Shown here in pieces: positions 19,101 through 27,974 of a stretch of DNA of 64,000 nt; within the stretch, counting starts at the first letter, position 1; each line of letters starts with the position of its first letter. Origin of the DNA: an uncultured Thalassotalea sp. GTDB taxonomy: Bacteria > Pseudomonadota > Gammaproteobacteria > Enterobacterales > Alteromonadaceae. Position numbers and translations under genes: made by a program. The stretch spans positions 124,001 through 188,000 of the forward strand of contig CANLNK010000007.1 of the NCBI GenBank assembly GCA_947492575.1, in the 5' to 3' direction. The notes below the pieces were generated by a model. The model had not been told where the DNA came from and made no database searches. It saw only the letters and a program-made list of their open reading frames with translations.

Positions 19101-19671
19101 GACGAAATGGTGTTTCACAGCCCATGGGAAATAAATCGAGGATCGCGCCACGGGCAGAGAATTCGCCGTGTTCCATTACCTGATCAACATTACGGTAACC
19201 ACTGGCCTCTAGTTCTTGTCTTAGCTGATGTAAGTCTTTTCTATCGCCTTTAGTAATTTGCAATGCGTTTGCGTCTAAATACGTTTTGGGTGCTACGCGC
19301 TGTGAAAGGGTAGTGACCGGCACAATCACAATACCGTTTTCCATACGTGATAAAGCATACAAAGTTGCCAAGCGCTGGGAAATGATATCTTGGTGTGGAG
19401 AGAAGCTATCATACGGCAAGGTTTCCCAGTCAGGGAACAAGCAAATATCTAACGATTTTTCCTTACGCAAACTCAGCAATTCTTGCTCAAGTTTAATTGC
19501 CGTTGGCGTGTCATGAGTAATCACTAAAATGGGTTGCTGTGCACTGATGGAAGCATAATAAAGCGCTAAGCTCGCGCTCGAACCAGGTAAATTAACCCAT
19601 TCTTTTTTATCGATTTTGCCATCTTTCGATGCGGTTAATGTCGGTGCCAATAGGCTGGTAAAGTTACTCAT
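16189..19671 (-). CDS. mfd: Transcription-repair coupling factor Mfd
   Basis: Full-length Mfd (1160 residues). It displaces stalled RNA polymerase at lesions and recruits UvrA. The N-terminal UvrB-like region (about 1–340) includes FPDWETLPYD; the RNA-polymerase interaction domain (about 470–550) has HIDHGIGRYLGL and LSYANDAKLYVPV. The translocase follows with Walker A GDVGFGKTEVAMRAA, DEEHRFGVKQKE and TATPIPRTLNMAM, then the TRG motif region and a C-terminal TRCF domain. Length is the same as in E. coli (1148). The ATG start has no competitor. csiV follows by 68 bp on the same strand. Confidence 0.96.
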   Translation of the reverse strand: MSNFTSLLAPTLTASKDGKIDKKEWVNLPGSSASLALYYASISAQQPILVITHDTPTAIKLEQELLSLRKEKSLDICLFPDWETLPYDSFSPHQDIISQRLATLYALSRMENGIVIVPVTTLSQRVAPKTYLDANALQITKGDRKDLHQLRQELEASGYRNVDQVMEHGEFSARGAILDLFPMGCETPFRLDFFDDEIEDIRLFDTDTQRSSDKVDAINLLPAHEFPTDKDGINLFRSQYREQFTSTIDKESVYHQVSNGIMPAGIEYYLPLFFTETNCLFDYLPRNTLPIVFGDIEGALNHYWHDIEYRYEDRKYDPTRPLLSPDKLFLSTEQLFSELKGFNRITVTSDRPLRKKPSQTLFETDPLPQLAVDHQLKEPFSLLNDFISVKKKGRFLFVAESQGRRESVLELLQQNKIKPVVCDSIDEFVASDEQIGITVNALDHGFVFTHEKTAIAVITETELLGDRVKQTRRRAKQQDVQADAIFKNLAELSPGQPVVHIDHGIGRYLGLQTIETGNITTEFLTLSYANDAKLYVPVASLHLISRYSGNDPEHAPLHKLGNDTWSKAKKKAAEKIKDVAAELLDVYAKRASKKGYQFSRNKDDYLAFAQSFGFEETLDQEQAIHAVVGDMLDKKPMDRLVCGDVGFGKTEVAMRAAFIAVNDGKQVAVLVPTTLLAQQHYENFRDRFANWPVSIEVLSRFKTAKEQNAVIEKVENGQIDILIGTHKLLQNSIKYKDLGLLVVDEEHRFGVKQKEKIKQLRSDIDILTLTATPIPRTLNMAMGGMRDLSIIATPPAKRLAVKTFVRQREDALIRESILREILRGGQVYFLHNNVDTIEKTARDIEALVPEAKVVTAHGQMRERELERIMSDFYHQRFNVLVCTTIIETGIDVPSANTIMMDRADNLGLAQLHQLRGRVGRSHHQAYAYLLTPHEKRMTKDAKKRLEAIASLEDLGAGFTLATHDLEIRGAGELLGEDQSGQMSQVGFSLYMEMLDQAIAALKDGKEATLENITAKQTEIDLRIPALLPDDYIFDVSLRLSLYKRIASCTDKDALDDIQIELIDRFGLLPQATKNLVQIAKLKLKAQKMGISRIEVGPASGSFEFSDNTQIDPMKIIGLIQQQPKVYKMEGANKLKFIKATETPAQRFSLVNAIFAELTKR

Positions 19672-19998
19672 GAAAAACGAATTAAATTAGATAGAAAAGT
19701 AGAACATAAAGTTGGAGCGTTAGTGTAACACGCATCAAGTGTTTCTCAACCTAATTGACGTCATTCTGGCCCCTTACTTTTACTCTGTATTTTTGCGTAA
19801 GCTCCGCCAGCACAATAACAGTAGATGTTTGCTGACCTCAATAAAATCGGGCGTTTCATCGCCATTTAAGTAAAGAAAGGTAAATATTCGTAAAGCTGAG
19901 CAAAGGTGATAGAACTTTCGTTTGCTTTGATGTTCTATTGTTTCAAATTCGACGAGCTCATCGTCTTTACAAGCATCATTTCGTTTAAAAGAGGTCTT
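19672..19998. other. Intergenic region between divergent mfd and lipoprotein genes
   Basis: This 327-bp gap must carry promoters for both divergent genes. I see no clear hairpin, repeat or consensus promoter. A 78-codon minus frame (19780–20016) overlaps the lipoprotein start and has no coding signature. GAGGTCTT directly precedes the lipoprotein ATG. Confidence 0.4.
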
Positions 19999-21504
19999 AT
20001 GTTTTCCTTGCTTCAAAAGCCTAGTTTTAGCTTAAGCATTATCGCAAGCGCGTTAATTCTGACAGGTTGTGGTTCAAGCAGCTCAGATGATTCCGATACT
20101 GGTTATATTCAAGTTTACAATGCATCGGCAAATGCCCCCAATATTTACTTAACTGTAGATGAAGATTTAGACGAAGATGATGACGAGGATATCTTTGAAC
20201 ACACATACTCTGGTGTTGAATATGCTCAAGCGAGTTCGTTGCTCGAAATTGAAAAAGGCGACTATTACGCTGAGCTTGCCTATCAAATTGAAGATAGCAC
20301 AGCACGCGATGATTTAGAGTTGTTCTATCAGCAACCTATCGAACTAGAAAACGACATGATCACCATGTATGTCATTGCTGAGGATATCTCTTCGCCTAAC
20401 GTCTTAACTTATCAACTAGAGTTAATTGATGATGACGAAGACGACGATGATGACTTATTTAACCTCCGATTCTTGAATCTTCAACAACAATACGGCAACT
20501 TAGATGTTTACATGTCTTTAGATGATGAAACGTTTAACGAAGCTGAATTGGTGTCTAGCCTTGGCTATACCGAATTGACGGAAAATCAAAAATTCGACCA
20601 AGAAGATTACAAGTTCTACATTACTGCAAGCGGCATGGAAGAAGTCTTATTTGAGTCTGAAGAAATTTCATTTCCATACAGCTCTCAATACGTTATTTCA
20701 GTGCGTGAAAACCAGGGGGCAGATGGTTCTCCATTCGTAATCGATTTAATCTCCAAAAGTAACACGATTGAATATGAGCCAGTAGGTGCGAAAGCCACTT
20801 ACCGCGTGTTTAATGCCATTCAAGAAAACCAATTATTGGCTGATTACACAGGTGCGTTAGATTTGTTCATGGAAACATCGTCTGATACACCTGATATCTC
20901 AAATTTAGCCATTGGCGAGTTTAGTGAACGCATTACCACTGAACATGGTGATTACAGTTTCGCTGTTAATGTGGCCGGTACAGACATTCAATTACTAAAA
21001 AACCACCTAATAACGCTTAGCGAAAACGATGAAAAAACCATATTTTTCTACACCAACGAAGAATATGTTGATTTAGATGAAGACGGCGATGTCGATGAAG
21101 ATGGTGATGGTATACCTGATGAAATTGAAATTAAGGTGAATTCGCTTGTCGTAGAGAATACCGCGACCGACAGCATCTATCAGCATCAAATTAACATTGT
21201 TAACCTAATTGATGATGAAGATTTCAGTGCCGTAACTGTTTACTTCGTTAGAAGTGATGAATTAATTGAAAATGCAGACAATAAGAAAACTGTAGCCTTC
21301 ACTAATAACGATACGCTTTCACTCTTAAATAACACTTACGATGTCTTTGTTGTAGCAAATGTTGACAGTAGTGATGTAATTCTATCGAGCGAAACACTTG
21401 TACTTAATGAAGAAAGTGAAGCACTCTTCCTTGTGCTAGAAGCTGATGAAGACAAAGCTTCAGGCTACAGCATGCAGTTTGTTTCTCAATCTGGCGAGGA
21501 ATAA
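19999..21504 (+). CDS. Asp/Glu-rich outer-membrane or periplasmic lipoprotein, function unknown
   Basis: A 501-residue lipoprotein. The signal peptide ends in lipobox LTGC (C24), followed by a Ser-rich linker GSSSSDDSD. The mature part contains repeated beta-sandwich-like segments of about 100–120 residues beginning with phrases such as YIQVYNASANAPNIYL, LRFLNLQQQYGNLDVYM and ATYRVFNAIQ, reminiscent of DUF4397-type domains, so the protein probably has four or so such modules. Three very acidic stretches occur (about 52–64, 145–155 and 353–372); the last, DxDxDGDxDEDGDGIPDE, resembles thrombospondin type 3 calcium loops. The frame opens earlier (19906), but ATG 19999 is the start because GAGG precedes it and it begins the signal peptide. 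A terminator follows. Confidence 0.7.
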   Translation: MFSLLQKPSFSLSIIASALILTGCGSSSSDDSDTGYIQVYNASANAPNIYLTVDEDLDEDDDEDIFEHTYSGVEYAQASSLLEIEKGDYYAELAYQIEDSTARDDLELFYQQPIELENDMITMYVIAEDISSPNVLTYQLELIDDDEDDDDDLFNLRFLNLQQQYGNLDVYMSLDDETFNEAELVSSLGYTELTENQKFDQEDYKFYITASGMEEVLFESEEISFPYSSQYVISVRENQGADGSPFVIDLISKSNTIEYEPVGAKATYRVFNAIQENQLLADYTGALDLFMETSSDTPDISNLAIGEFSERITTEHGDYSFAVNVAGTDIQLLKNHLITLSENDEKTIFFYTNEEYVDLDEDGDVDEDGDGIPDEIEIKVNSLVVENTATDSIYQHQINIVNLIDDEDFSAVTVYFVRSDELIENADNKKTVAFTNNDTLSLLNNTYDVFVVANVDSSDVILSSETLVLNEESEALFLVLEADEDKASGYSMQFVSQSGEE

Positions 21505-21548
21505 AACGTTTCCCTTGGATTTATATTTCTTATAAATCTGACTTTGTA

Positions 21549-21575
21549 GGGCATCCTTGTGGTGCCCTTTTTTTG
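21549..21575 (+). terminator. Rho-independent terminator after the acidic lipoprotein gene
   Basis: GGGCA-TCC-TTGT-GG-TGCCC followed by eight T, starting 45 bases after the lipoprotein stop. Confidence 0.85.
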
Positions 21576-21735
21576 TTCTTTGTTGTTGATGCGCTGCTGG
21601 GAACATGTGTATGCACTTAAGTATTTGCTCGTAAATCTTAAAACGTGGTGCGATAAAGCGCGAAACAGTAGAGATATTTGCAACATTATGTAACAAAGGT
21701 ATACTGGGTTTAGGCTTATCAACAAGGAGCGAGTT

Positions 21736-22149
21736 TTGGCTAAGTGGTTCCCTTTAATCATCATGTTTTTACTTTCAGCAAGTGCTTTTGCGTTTCAGCA
21801 GGCTGAGGTTTATAGCTGGATAGATGAAAATGGCAATGTCCACTATTCAGATATGCCACGTAATGCAAATGCAAAACTCGTTGTTATTGAACCCGGCATA
21901 ACGTCAAAGGCTGACACTGCTCAATTTCCTTCCCCAAGTACCTCTGAAGCATCGTCTGATTTAGCTGTTAGTAATGAGGATTCAAGCGATATGGTAGCTG
22001 TACCAAATAGCGTTGAGTCTTGCCGTGATTTGCGTGTTGAAGTGAACAAACGTATGCGCGAATTAAATGGTACGACACCTGACAAAGCGCGATTAGCACG
22101 TATATTTATTGCGGAAGCGGAAAAGGTGCTAGCTGATAGCGGATGTTAG
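21736..22149 (+). CDS. DUF4124 domain periplasmic protein
   Basis: A 137-residue exported protein. A signal peptide (about 1–19, ending SAFAF) leads straight into the DUF4124 motif VYSWIDENGNVHYSDMP. The C-terminal part (about 95–137) has two Cys (SCRDLRVEVNKRMRELN and the final SGC) that may pair. The start is TTG at 21736 with AAGGAG six bases upstream; no ATG is suitable. DUF4124 proteins are widespread in gammaproteobacteria and lack a firm function. It stands alone, convergent with the GST gene. Confidence 0.8.
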   Translation: MAKWFPLIIMFLLSASAFAFQQAEVYSWIDENGNVHYSDMPRNANAKLVVIEPGITSKADTAQFPSPSTSEASSDLAVSNEDSSDMVAVPNSVESCRDLRVEVNKRMRELNGTTPDKARLARIFIAEAEKVLADSGC

Positions 22150-22237
22150 TCTATTTGAGCTCAACTTCTACTCACTATCTCACTAGCCTTATCACTTTTT
22201 CACCAACCAATCATTGAATCACATCTTGAGACTCTAT

Positions 22238-22858
22238 TTATGCTTGATGCTCAGCTTCCAGTGCCGATGCTCTTTGGTTGTGGGGTAACGTTTGGAGTTT
22301 ACTATAGTAACGAGCGATATTTGGGTAATCGGCTAGGGCACCGATACTCGCCAGAATCTCTGGAATAAATGACATCATAATATCCGCACCGGTTAGCTTA
22401 CCAGTGACAAGGTAATCTTTGCCTTCTAGTGAGTCATCGACAAATGTCATAACTTTCTTCAGTTCAGTTGCTGCATAGCCAGATAGGAATTCGGTTTTAC
22501 TCGGCTCCATCGAGAGAAAAAGTGTTAACAGTGATGGGACCATGGCTGAGCTTTCAGCAAAATGAAGCCATTGTCGATATTCGTGGTAGTCCTTTGTACC
22601 GAAAGGCGGCGCTAATGTATCTGCTGCGAATAGTTCGATTAATGTTTCTGTAATTGCACCAGACTCAGCCAATACTTGATCTGCTACTTCAACCACAGGC
22701 GATTTACCCAAAGGATGTATAGCTTTGAGCTCTGGCGGTGCTAGACGCGTCAGTGGGTCTCTTTGATATGCCTTTATCTGGTATTCGACGCCAAGCTCTT
22801 CCAGCAGCCAAATAATGCGCTTTGAGCGAGATTGATTGAGGTGGTGTAATGTAATCAA
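22238..22858 (-). CDS. Glutathione S-transferase
   Basis: A 206-residue cytosolic GST. The N-terminal thioredoxin-like domain (1–78) reads ITLHHLNQSRSKRIIWLLEELGVEY and includes the glutathione-binding cis-Pro segment GKSPVVEV and the ESGAI motif. The helical C-terminal domain (about 85–206) has LVTGKLTGADIMMSF, the N-capping box/hydrophobic staple typical of GSTs. A Ser (S10 or S12) is the likely activating residue. The substrate is unknown. Single-gene unit. Confidence 0.9.
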   Translation of the reverse strand: MITLHHLNQSRSKRIIWLLEELGVEYQIKAYQRDPLTRLAPPELKAIHPLGKSPVVEVADQVLAESGAITETLIELFAADTLAPPFGTKDYHEYRQWLHFAESSAMVPSLLTLFLSMEPSKTEFLSGYAATELKKVMTFVDDSLEGKDYLVTGKLTGADIMMSFIPEILASIGALADYPNIARYYSKLQTLPHNQRASALEAEHQA

Positions 22859-23089
22859 TTGATTTCTCCCTTTAAAATTGATTTTTCACTATACTACACT
22901 AAACAAAATAACGGTTAATACTGTTGATGTTTGCCAACCATTCACACTTAAACTCTCATTACCATTTCTCTTCAACCAAAACTAATGCTTGGTAAATATC
23001 TAGATTCCTTTGCTCGAGGGGGATTCAAAGAAAAGAGGCAAATATATTTACGACTATTTGCCTCGTGGGTTTAGACTATTTTAGGTCTG

Positions 23090-25429
23090 CTACTTGATTC
23101 TTAGCTCGACAACATTGCTATACGCAGATACTTCTTCACCAGCACTGGTTGTCGCGTAAGCTCGAACTCTAAAGCCATAACTTCCGCTTAAACCTTCGCT
23201 ACTTGTTTCAAATATAGTGATGTTTTGTCCAATCTCACCAACGGTAGCAAAGCTTATTTGACCTTTGCGCTTGACGCCTTGCTCAATGTAGAAACCAGAT
23301 TCCGTTTCTGCATTATCAGTCCAAGTTAACGTTAATGTTGTACCGCTTTGGGTGACTATCAAATTGGTTGGGGTTGGTAAGTTACTTGGTGCAGGTTGGC
23401 TATCCTCAACTGCAACTTTGATAGCCGTCGATGTTGATTGTTCGACTGAGTTACCTGCGGTTACACGGTAACTATACTCTCCCGCCTCATCCACATTATC
23501 TGTGTATCCAGTCGTGTTGGCTGCTAAGGTCGCAATTGCTGAGTAGCTTGTTTTACCCCGATACTTTTGGCCTCGCTCAACAATGAAATAGTCCTCATTA
23601 TTACTATTATCTAGCCATTGCAGTGCGATGGCGAGGCCATCGGTTTCTGCACTTAAGTTGCTAGGCGCATTGACCGAGAAGGGGTCACTTACAGTTAGCG
23701 ACATGCTTGTTGAGTTAATAGCTCCCGCATTGTCACTTACCGTTAGGTTCACGGTAAAATTACCGGTAGTAGTATAGCTGTGTGTAACGGCACTTCCTGA
23801 CGCCGACTCGCCATCGCCAAACTCCCAGTTGTATTCAACGATATCGCCGTCCGGATCAAATGAAGCTAGCGCGCTGAAATCAACGGGTTCACCTAGGTTG
23901 TAGCTTGTCAACATATCGTCAATAACGGCGATGGGAAGCTCGTTTGTTACTTGAATATTGACTGTGTCAGAGTCAGTGAGTCCATCATTGTCTGTCACGG
24001 TCAAATTAACTTGGTAGCTTCCCGCTTGCGCATAATCATAGGAGAAGGCTGCTTGTGTAGATGTATTGCCGTCTCCCAATGTCCATTGATATGAAGTGAT
24101 ATTGCCATCACTATCAGAGGAATTTGTGGCGCTGAAATTGATAGGAGTACCAAAGGGAACAGATTGGCTACTTACATTAATTACAGCTGTCGGCGCACTG
24201 ACGCTACCAAGGTTGGTGGCATAATTTACGGCTGCTTCTGCATTGACTAAACCGTGACCAAACACATTATCGTCGCCCGCCGAGCCAATATCTGTCGCAG
24301 TTGAAAATAAGCCGTTCTCAATGTCTTCAGGTGTAATTGCTGGATTCGCTGCCACCATTAGTGCAGCAATACCTGCAGTCAATGGTGAAGAGAAAGACGT
24401 CCCACTGTAATATACATATCGATTGCTTGGATACGTCGTTAAGATACGGACACCAGGTGCAGTTATATCAACATAATCCCCCCAACTGGAAAAGCTTGCG
24501 CGATTATCGTTTTCATCTGTTGCACCAACGCCGATAAAGCTTGGGTAATCTGGATAACTGAACGATTGGCCATCGTTTCCGGCTGACATAAACAACAAAC
24601 CATTTCGAGTGCGTAAGTATTGTGCTGCCGAATCAATCGTCGCGTATTGGATACCGCCATAGCTCAAGTTAACGATGCGAGCGCCATTATCCGCCGCATA
24701 TTCAATACACTTGGCCATCGTTGAAATATAAGCGGAACTATTACTGTCGCTTATAGCGATGCGTACAGGGATAATATCTACGTTCCAATTGGCACCAGCA
24801 ACACCAACTCCGTTATTACCAACGGCTCCAAGGGTTCCCGCGGTTCCTGTACCGTGACCATTTGCGTCATAAATGTAGTCTGAATCATCTTGCGCGTTAT
24901 ATGCTAAGTCTAGGCGTAGATTCCCTGCAAGGTCAGGATGGTTTGCGTCAAAGCCTGTGTCACAAACTGCTGTAAGCACGCTTGTGTTGCCAGTGGTAAT
25001 ATCCCAAGCTTGTCGGCTATTCACATTGTTGTGATGCCATTGATTACTAAAGTTTGGATCATTGGGCTCTGCACTTGGGGAGACAGCATAATCGGGTTCG
25101 GCAAATTCAACCAAACTACTGTTTTTGATTATTTGCGCAGTGGCCTTTTCTCGCCCTATGTGCTCAAACGTTGCGATGACAATTTTGCTTCCATCAAGGG
25201 TTCTACTTGATACAAGGCCCTGGCTTTTCAATAAAGCGTTGAGACTTTTCAATTCTTGGGGAGAGGCGTTAGCTGGCACTTTATAAATTACTGTGCCCGG
25301 CTGAACTATTGGGTCCTTGGTTAAGTTAGTTGTATTAGCTGCAATATTGGGTATTGATTGTTGTGCGAGCGCTTGTGGTGTAAGCAAGCTCGTAAATGTG
25401 GCGATTAATAAAACAAGATTAAACTTCAT
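23090..25429 (-). CDS. Secreted subtilisin-like protease (S8) with PKD and FN3 domains
   Basis: A 779-residue exported protease. Signal peptide about 1–22; inhibitor-like propeptide about 40–120 (GTVIYKVPANASPQEL…FAEPDYAV). Catalytic triad: D157 (CDTGFD), H192 (NGHGTGTAGT) and S345 (GTSFSSP), with oxyanion Asn N285 (SAGND). Two PKD domains follow at about 410–500 and 500–590 (each with YxWxxGDG: YQWTLGDG, YNWEFGDG), then two fibronectin type III-like domains (about 595–680 and 690–779). PKD domains of marine proteases often help bind insoluble protein such as collagen. A class I c-di-GMP riboswitch lies in the 5' leader, so expression should respond to c-di-GMP. It is a single-gene unit, with nothing visible in the 230 bp after it. 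Confidence 0.92.
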   Translation of the reverse strand: MKFNLVLLIATFTSLLTPQALAQQSIPNIAANTTNLTKDPIVQPGTVIYKVPANASPQELKSLNALLKSQGLVSSRTLDGSKIVIATFEHIGREKATAQIIKNSSLVEFAEPDYAVSPSAEPNDPNFSNQWHHNNVNSRQAWDITTGNTSVLTAVCDTGFDANHPDLAGNLRLDLAYNAQDDSDYIYDANGHGTGTAGTLGAVGNNGVGVAGANWNVDIIPVRIAISDSNSSAYISTMAKCIEYAADNGARIVNLSYGGIQYATIDSAAQYLRTRNGLLFMSAGNDGQSFSYPDYPSFIGVGATDENDNRASFSSWGDYVDITAPGVRILTTYPSNRYVYYSGTSFSSPLTAGIAALMVAANPAITPEDIENGLFSTATDIGSAGDDNVFGHGLVNAEAAVNYATNLGSVSAPTAVINVSSQSVPFGTPINFSATNSSDSDGNITSYQWTLGDGNTSTQAAFSYDYAQAGSYQVNLTVTDNDGLTDSDTVNIQVTNELPIAVIDDMLTSYNLGEPVDFSALASFDPDGDIVEYNWEFGDGESASGSAVTHSYTTTGNFTVNLTVSDNAGAINSTSMSLTVSDPFSVNAPSNLSAETDGLAIALQWLDNSNNEDYFIVERGQKYRGKTSYSAIATLAANTTGYTDNVDEAGEYSYRVTAGNSVEQSTSTAIKVAVEDSQPAPSNLPTPTNLIVTQSGTTLTLTWTDNAETESGFYIEQGVKRKGQISFATVGEIGQNITIFETSSEGLSGSYGFRVRAYATTSAGEEVSAYSNVVELRIK

Positions 25430-25479
25430 TGGTTGTGCTCCAGATCGATATTGTTGACCATCCTGGGCGAGACCAGATA

Positions 25480-25515
25480 GGTACGCATAAAGAGGAAAAC
25501 CTCTACTCCTGTACC
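25480..25515 (-). promoter_or_regulatory. Leader hairpin, probable expression platform of the c-di-GMP riboswitch
   Basis: Just 3' of the aptamer on the minus strand, GGTAC (25511–25515) can pair with GTACC (25480–25484), enclosing a second stem AGAGG-TTTT-CCTCT (25491–25504). The outer arm is the 3' end of the aptamer, so folding could be mutually exclusive. No T-run follows, so control may be by translation or by a rearranged structure rather than simple termination. Confidence 0.5.
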
Positions 25516-25600
25516 CAGCAATCCCGCTGTCTTAGTGTGTTAACACCTTAGACCGGTGACTTTGCGTCCCATTCTTTCGAATGGTTTGCCATTATTTTTG
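25511..25600 (-). ncRNA. Class I cyclic-di-GMP riboswitch (GEMM-I) aptamer
   Basis: Read on the minus strand, the leader contains GGCAAACCATTCGAAAGAAT followed by GGGACGCAAAG, then CACCGGTCTAAG, a variable stem and GACAGCGGGATTGCTGGGT. This matches the GEMM-I consensus and especially the Vibrio cholerae Vc2 aptamer (GGCAAACCAUUCGAAAG, GGGACGCAAAGCC, CCGGCCUAA, GCGGGGUUACC): GAAA tetraloop of P2, its receptor in P3 and the conserved GCAAA and GACGCAAAG strands. It ends about 80 bp before the PKD subtilase start and is in the same orientation. The remainder of the 490-bp gap to trpA (25640–25880) shows nothing recognisable. Confidence 0.93.
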
Positions 25601-25886
25601 TTAGCCAGATTAGCTCCCTTACTAACCTTCCAACATTATTGATTATAGGTGTTTAGCCCTTTAGTGCTAGTGTTTAGTTTGACGATGGTATTGACTGAAG
25701 GCTTTATTCTAAAAAGGCTTGAGAGTTTTTATAGACTAAACATATTGTTACTAGAAAACACAAAACAGGTACGACCATAAGCTATGGAAGGTAGGGTATT
25801 TAGATGAGGTTAATTTTTGCTAGGTATTCATCAGTTAGGTGATGAAATTTAATCCAGTAAAGCGATAAAGTGCCTAGCAGGTTAGG

Positions 25887-25912
25887 GGATGCTGAGCATT
25901 AACCCAGCATCC
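25887..25912. terminator. Hairpin after trpA
   Basis: GGATGCTG (25887–25894) and CAGCATCC (25905–25912) form an 8-bp stem ten bases after the trpA stop. The T-rich side (TTATTTCT) is on the plus strand, so it is a weak intrinsic terminator for the trp operon; it may instead stabilise the 3' end. Confidence 0.45.
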
Positions 25913-25921
25913 TTATTTCTC

Positions 25922-26737
25922 TTATCGAGTAGCAGCTTTCATCGCAGAAACAAATTCAGTTAATTTAACTAACATTTGCTCCGGATCGTCTAAGTGCTCT
26001 TCAATAATCTTCACTGTCGCCGAGCCACTAATGGCACCCGATGCACCTGATTCAATTGCATCGCGCACTTGCTCTGGGGCAGAAATGCCAAAACCAAGTA
26101 CTGGTGGTGGCGCATCAAAACTGGCGAGCGCTGAAATTAGATTACTTGCTGGCATGGCTGCTTTGGTTTCTGCGCCAGTAACACCTGCTCGGCTAAGCAC
26201 ATAAGTGTAGCCTTCGCCCAACTCTGCTACTTGTTTCAAGGTAGCATCATCTGCATTTGGTGGCGCGATGAAAATAGGTGCAATATCATTAGCTGCTGCA
26301 GCACTTCTAAACGGCGCACTTTCTCGAATTGGAACATCAGCAATTAAAATTGAATCAACGCCTGCCTGTTTCATGTCTGCATAGAATTCGCTAATACCAC
26401 GAGCAAAAACCAGGTTGCCGTATAGCAGTAAGCCAATTGGTACGTGTGGCGCGTAGGCACGAATTTCTGACAAAATTTCAATACAGATGTCTGTCGTGAT
26501 ACCCGCTGATAGCGCTCGAATGCCTGCCATCTGTATGGTTACGCCGTCGGCACTCGGATCAGAGAACGGAATACCTAGTTCCAGCGCGTCAGCACCTGCA
26601 TCAATCAGTGCTTTGATAATGGCAATCGATTGTTCTTTCGTTGGATCGCCAATGGTTACGAACGGGATAAATGCCCCTTCGTTTTTTTCGCTTAATGCGC
26701 TAAATAGTTGCTGGTAGCGCTGTCCTAATTGACTCAT
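25922..26737 (-). CDS. trpA: Tryptophan synthase alpha chain
   Basis: A 271-residue TIM-barrel subunit that cleaves indole-3-glycerol phosphate and channels indole to TrpB. Catalytic Glu is in [14 protein letters not shown] and the second acid in the IADVPI segment; GFGISAPEQ and the phosphate-binding [12 protein letters not shown] are intact. The usual SDPLADG/SDPVADG reads SDPSADG, a mild variation. It overlaps trpB by four bases (ATGA), implying translational coupling. Last gene of the seven-gene aro–trp operon. Confidence 0.97.
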   Translation of the reverse strand: MSQLGQRYQQLFSALSEKNEGAFIPFVTIGDPTKEQSIAIIKALIDAGADALELGIPFSDPSADGVTIQMAGIRALSAGITTDICIEILSEIRAYAPHVPIGLLLYGNLVFARGISEFYADMKQAGVDSILIADVPIRESAPFRSAAAANDIAPIFIAPPNADDATLKQVAELGEGYTYVLSRAGVTGAETKAAMPASNLISALASFDAPPPVLGFGISAPEQVRDAIESGASGAISGSATVKIIEEHLDDPEQMLVKLTEFVSAMKAATR

Positions 26738-27972
26738 GATAGGGCACCTCCTGTGGCTGTTTCTGGGCTTAGAATACTGTGAACGTGGGCAAGATCTTTA
26801 TCGCCTCGGCCTGATAAGTTCACCAAAATAATCGTTTCTTCTGTCACGTCTTTTGCCATTTTAATTGCTTGGGCTAGTGCATGTGATGACTCTAACGCTG
26901 GGATGATACCTTCGTATTTTGCAAGTGCTTGGAATGCGGCAAGTGCTTCATCATCGTTAATCGGCACGTATTGCGCGCGACCAGTGTCCTTTAAAAATGC
27001 GTGTTGTGGGCCAACACCTGGGTAGTCCAAGCCTGCTGAAACTGAATAAGACTCTTCAATTTGTCCAGACTTATCTTGCATGATGTAGGTGTAGTTACCG
27101 TGTAGCATACCTTTTGTACCTGCAGTTAACGTAGCACCATGCTCATCGGTATCAACACCTTTACCGCCGGCTTCAACGCCGACCAACTTCACGCCTTCTT
27201 CTTCAATAAAGTCTGTGAACATACCAATAGCGTTTGAACCGCCGCCGATACAAGCAACAACGTAATCTGGCAGGCGACCTTCTGCTTCGAGAAGTTGTAC
27301 TTTAGCTTCTTCGCCGATCATTTTTTGGAATTCACGAACAATCGTCGGGAATGGGTGAGGGCCAGCAGCAGTACCTAATAAGTAGTGTGCGTCCTCGTAG
27401 CTTGCAGACCAGTCACGCAATGCCTCGTTACAGGCGTCTTTCAGTGTTCCGCTACCAGCGGTAACGGGAATCACTTCTGCACCCATCAGCTTCATTCGAA
27501 ATACATTTGGCTGCTGACGTTCACAGTCTTTAGCACCCATGTAAACACGACACTTTAATCCTAATAGTGAACAGGCAATGGCTGATGCAACACCATGTTG
27601 GCCTGCACCCGTTTCGGCAATAATTTCTGTTTTTCCCATGCGCTTAGCAAGTAGCGCCTGACCTAGCACTTGGTTAGTTTTGTGTGCGCCACCGTGTAGC
27701 AAGTCTTCACGCTTTAAGTAAATTTTCGCTAGCGGGTTAGGGGAAAGGTTGCGGCATAAGGTTAACGGTGTCGGTCTACCAGCATACTCGTGCAGTAGCT
27801 TGTTAAATTCGGTTAAGAACGCTTCGTCTTCTTGGGCGTCAATAAAGGCTTGCTCTAGCTGCTCAAGTGCTGGCACTAAAAGCTCGCTGACGAACATGCC
27901 ACCGAAATCACCGAAGTAAGGTGATAGTGTTTTCTTGGTACCTTCTTGTTTTTCGTTTGTTTGCGTTGTCAT
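26734..27972 (-). CDS. trpB: Tryptophan synthase beta chain
   Basis: A 412-residue PLP enzyme condensing indole with serine to form tryptophan. The Schiff-base Lys is in [20 protein letters not shown], the phosphate-binding loop in [11 protein letters not shown], and ETGAGQHG is intact. The N-terminus has about 15 extra residues before the conserved [14 protein letters not shown]. It follows trpCF by two bases and overlaps trpA by four. Cytoplasmic, alpha2beta2 complex with TrpA. Confidence 0.97.
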   Translation of the reverse strand: MTTQTNEKQEGTKKTLSPYFGDFGGMFVSELLVPALEQLEQAFIDAQEDEAFLTEFNKLLHEYAGRPTPLTLCRNLSPNPLAKIYLKREDLLHGGAHKTNQVLGQALLAKRMGKTEIIAETGAGQHGVASAIACSLLGLKCRVYMGAKDCERQQPNVFRMKLMGAEVIPVTAGSGTLKDACNEALRDWSASYEDAHYLLGTAAGPHPFPTIVREFQKMIGEEAKVQLLEAEGRLPDYVVACIGGGSNAIGMFTDFIEEEGVKLVGVEAGGKGVDTDEHGATLTAGTKGMLHGNYTYIMQDKSGQIEESYSVSAGLDYPGVGPQHAFLKDTGRAQYVPINDDEALAAFQALAKYEGIIPALESSHALAQAIKMAKDVTEETIILVNLSGRGDKDLAHVHSILSPETATGGALS

Positions 27973-27974
27973 GA

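Noticed and set aside
19780-20016. 78-codon minus-strand frame before the acidic lipoprotein
   Set aside because: Overlaps the lipoprotein start, lacks a ribosome binding site and resembles no protein family.
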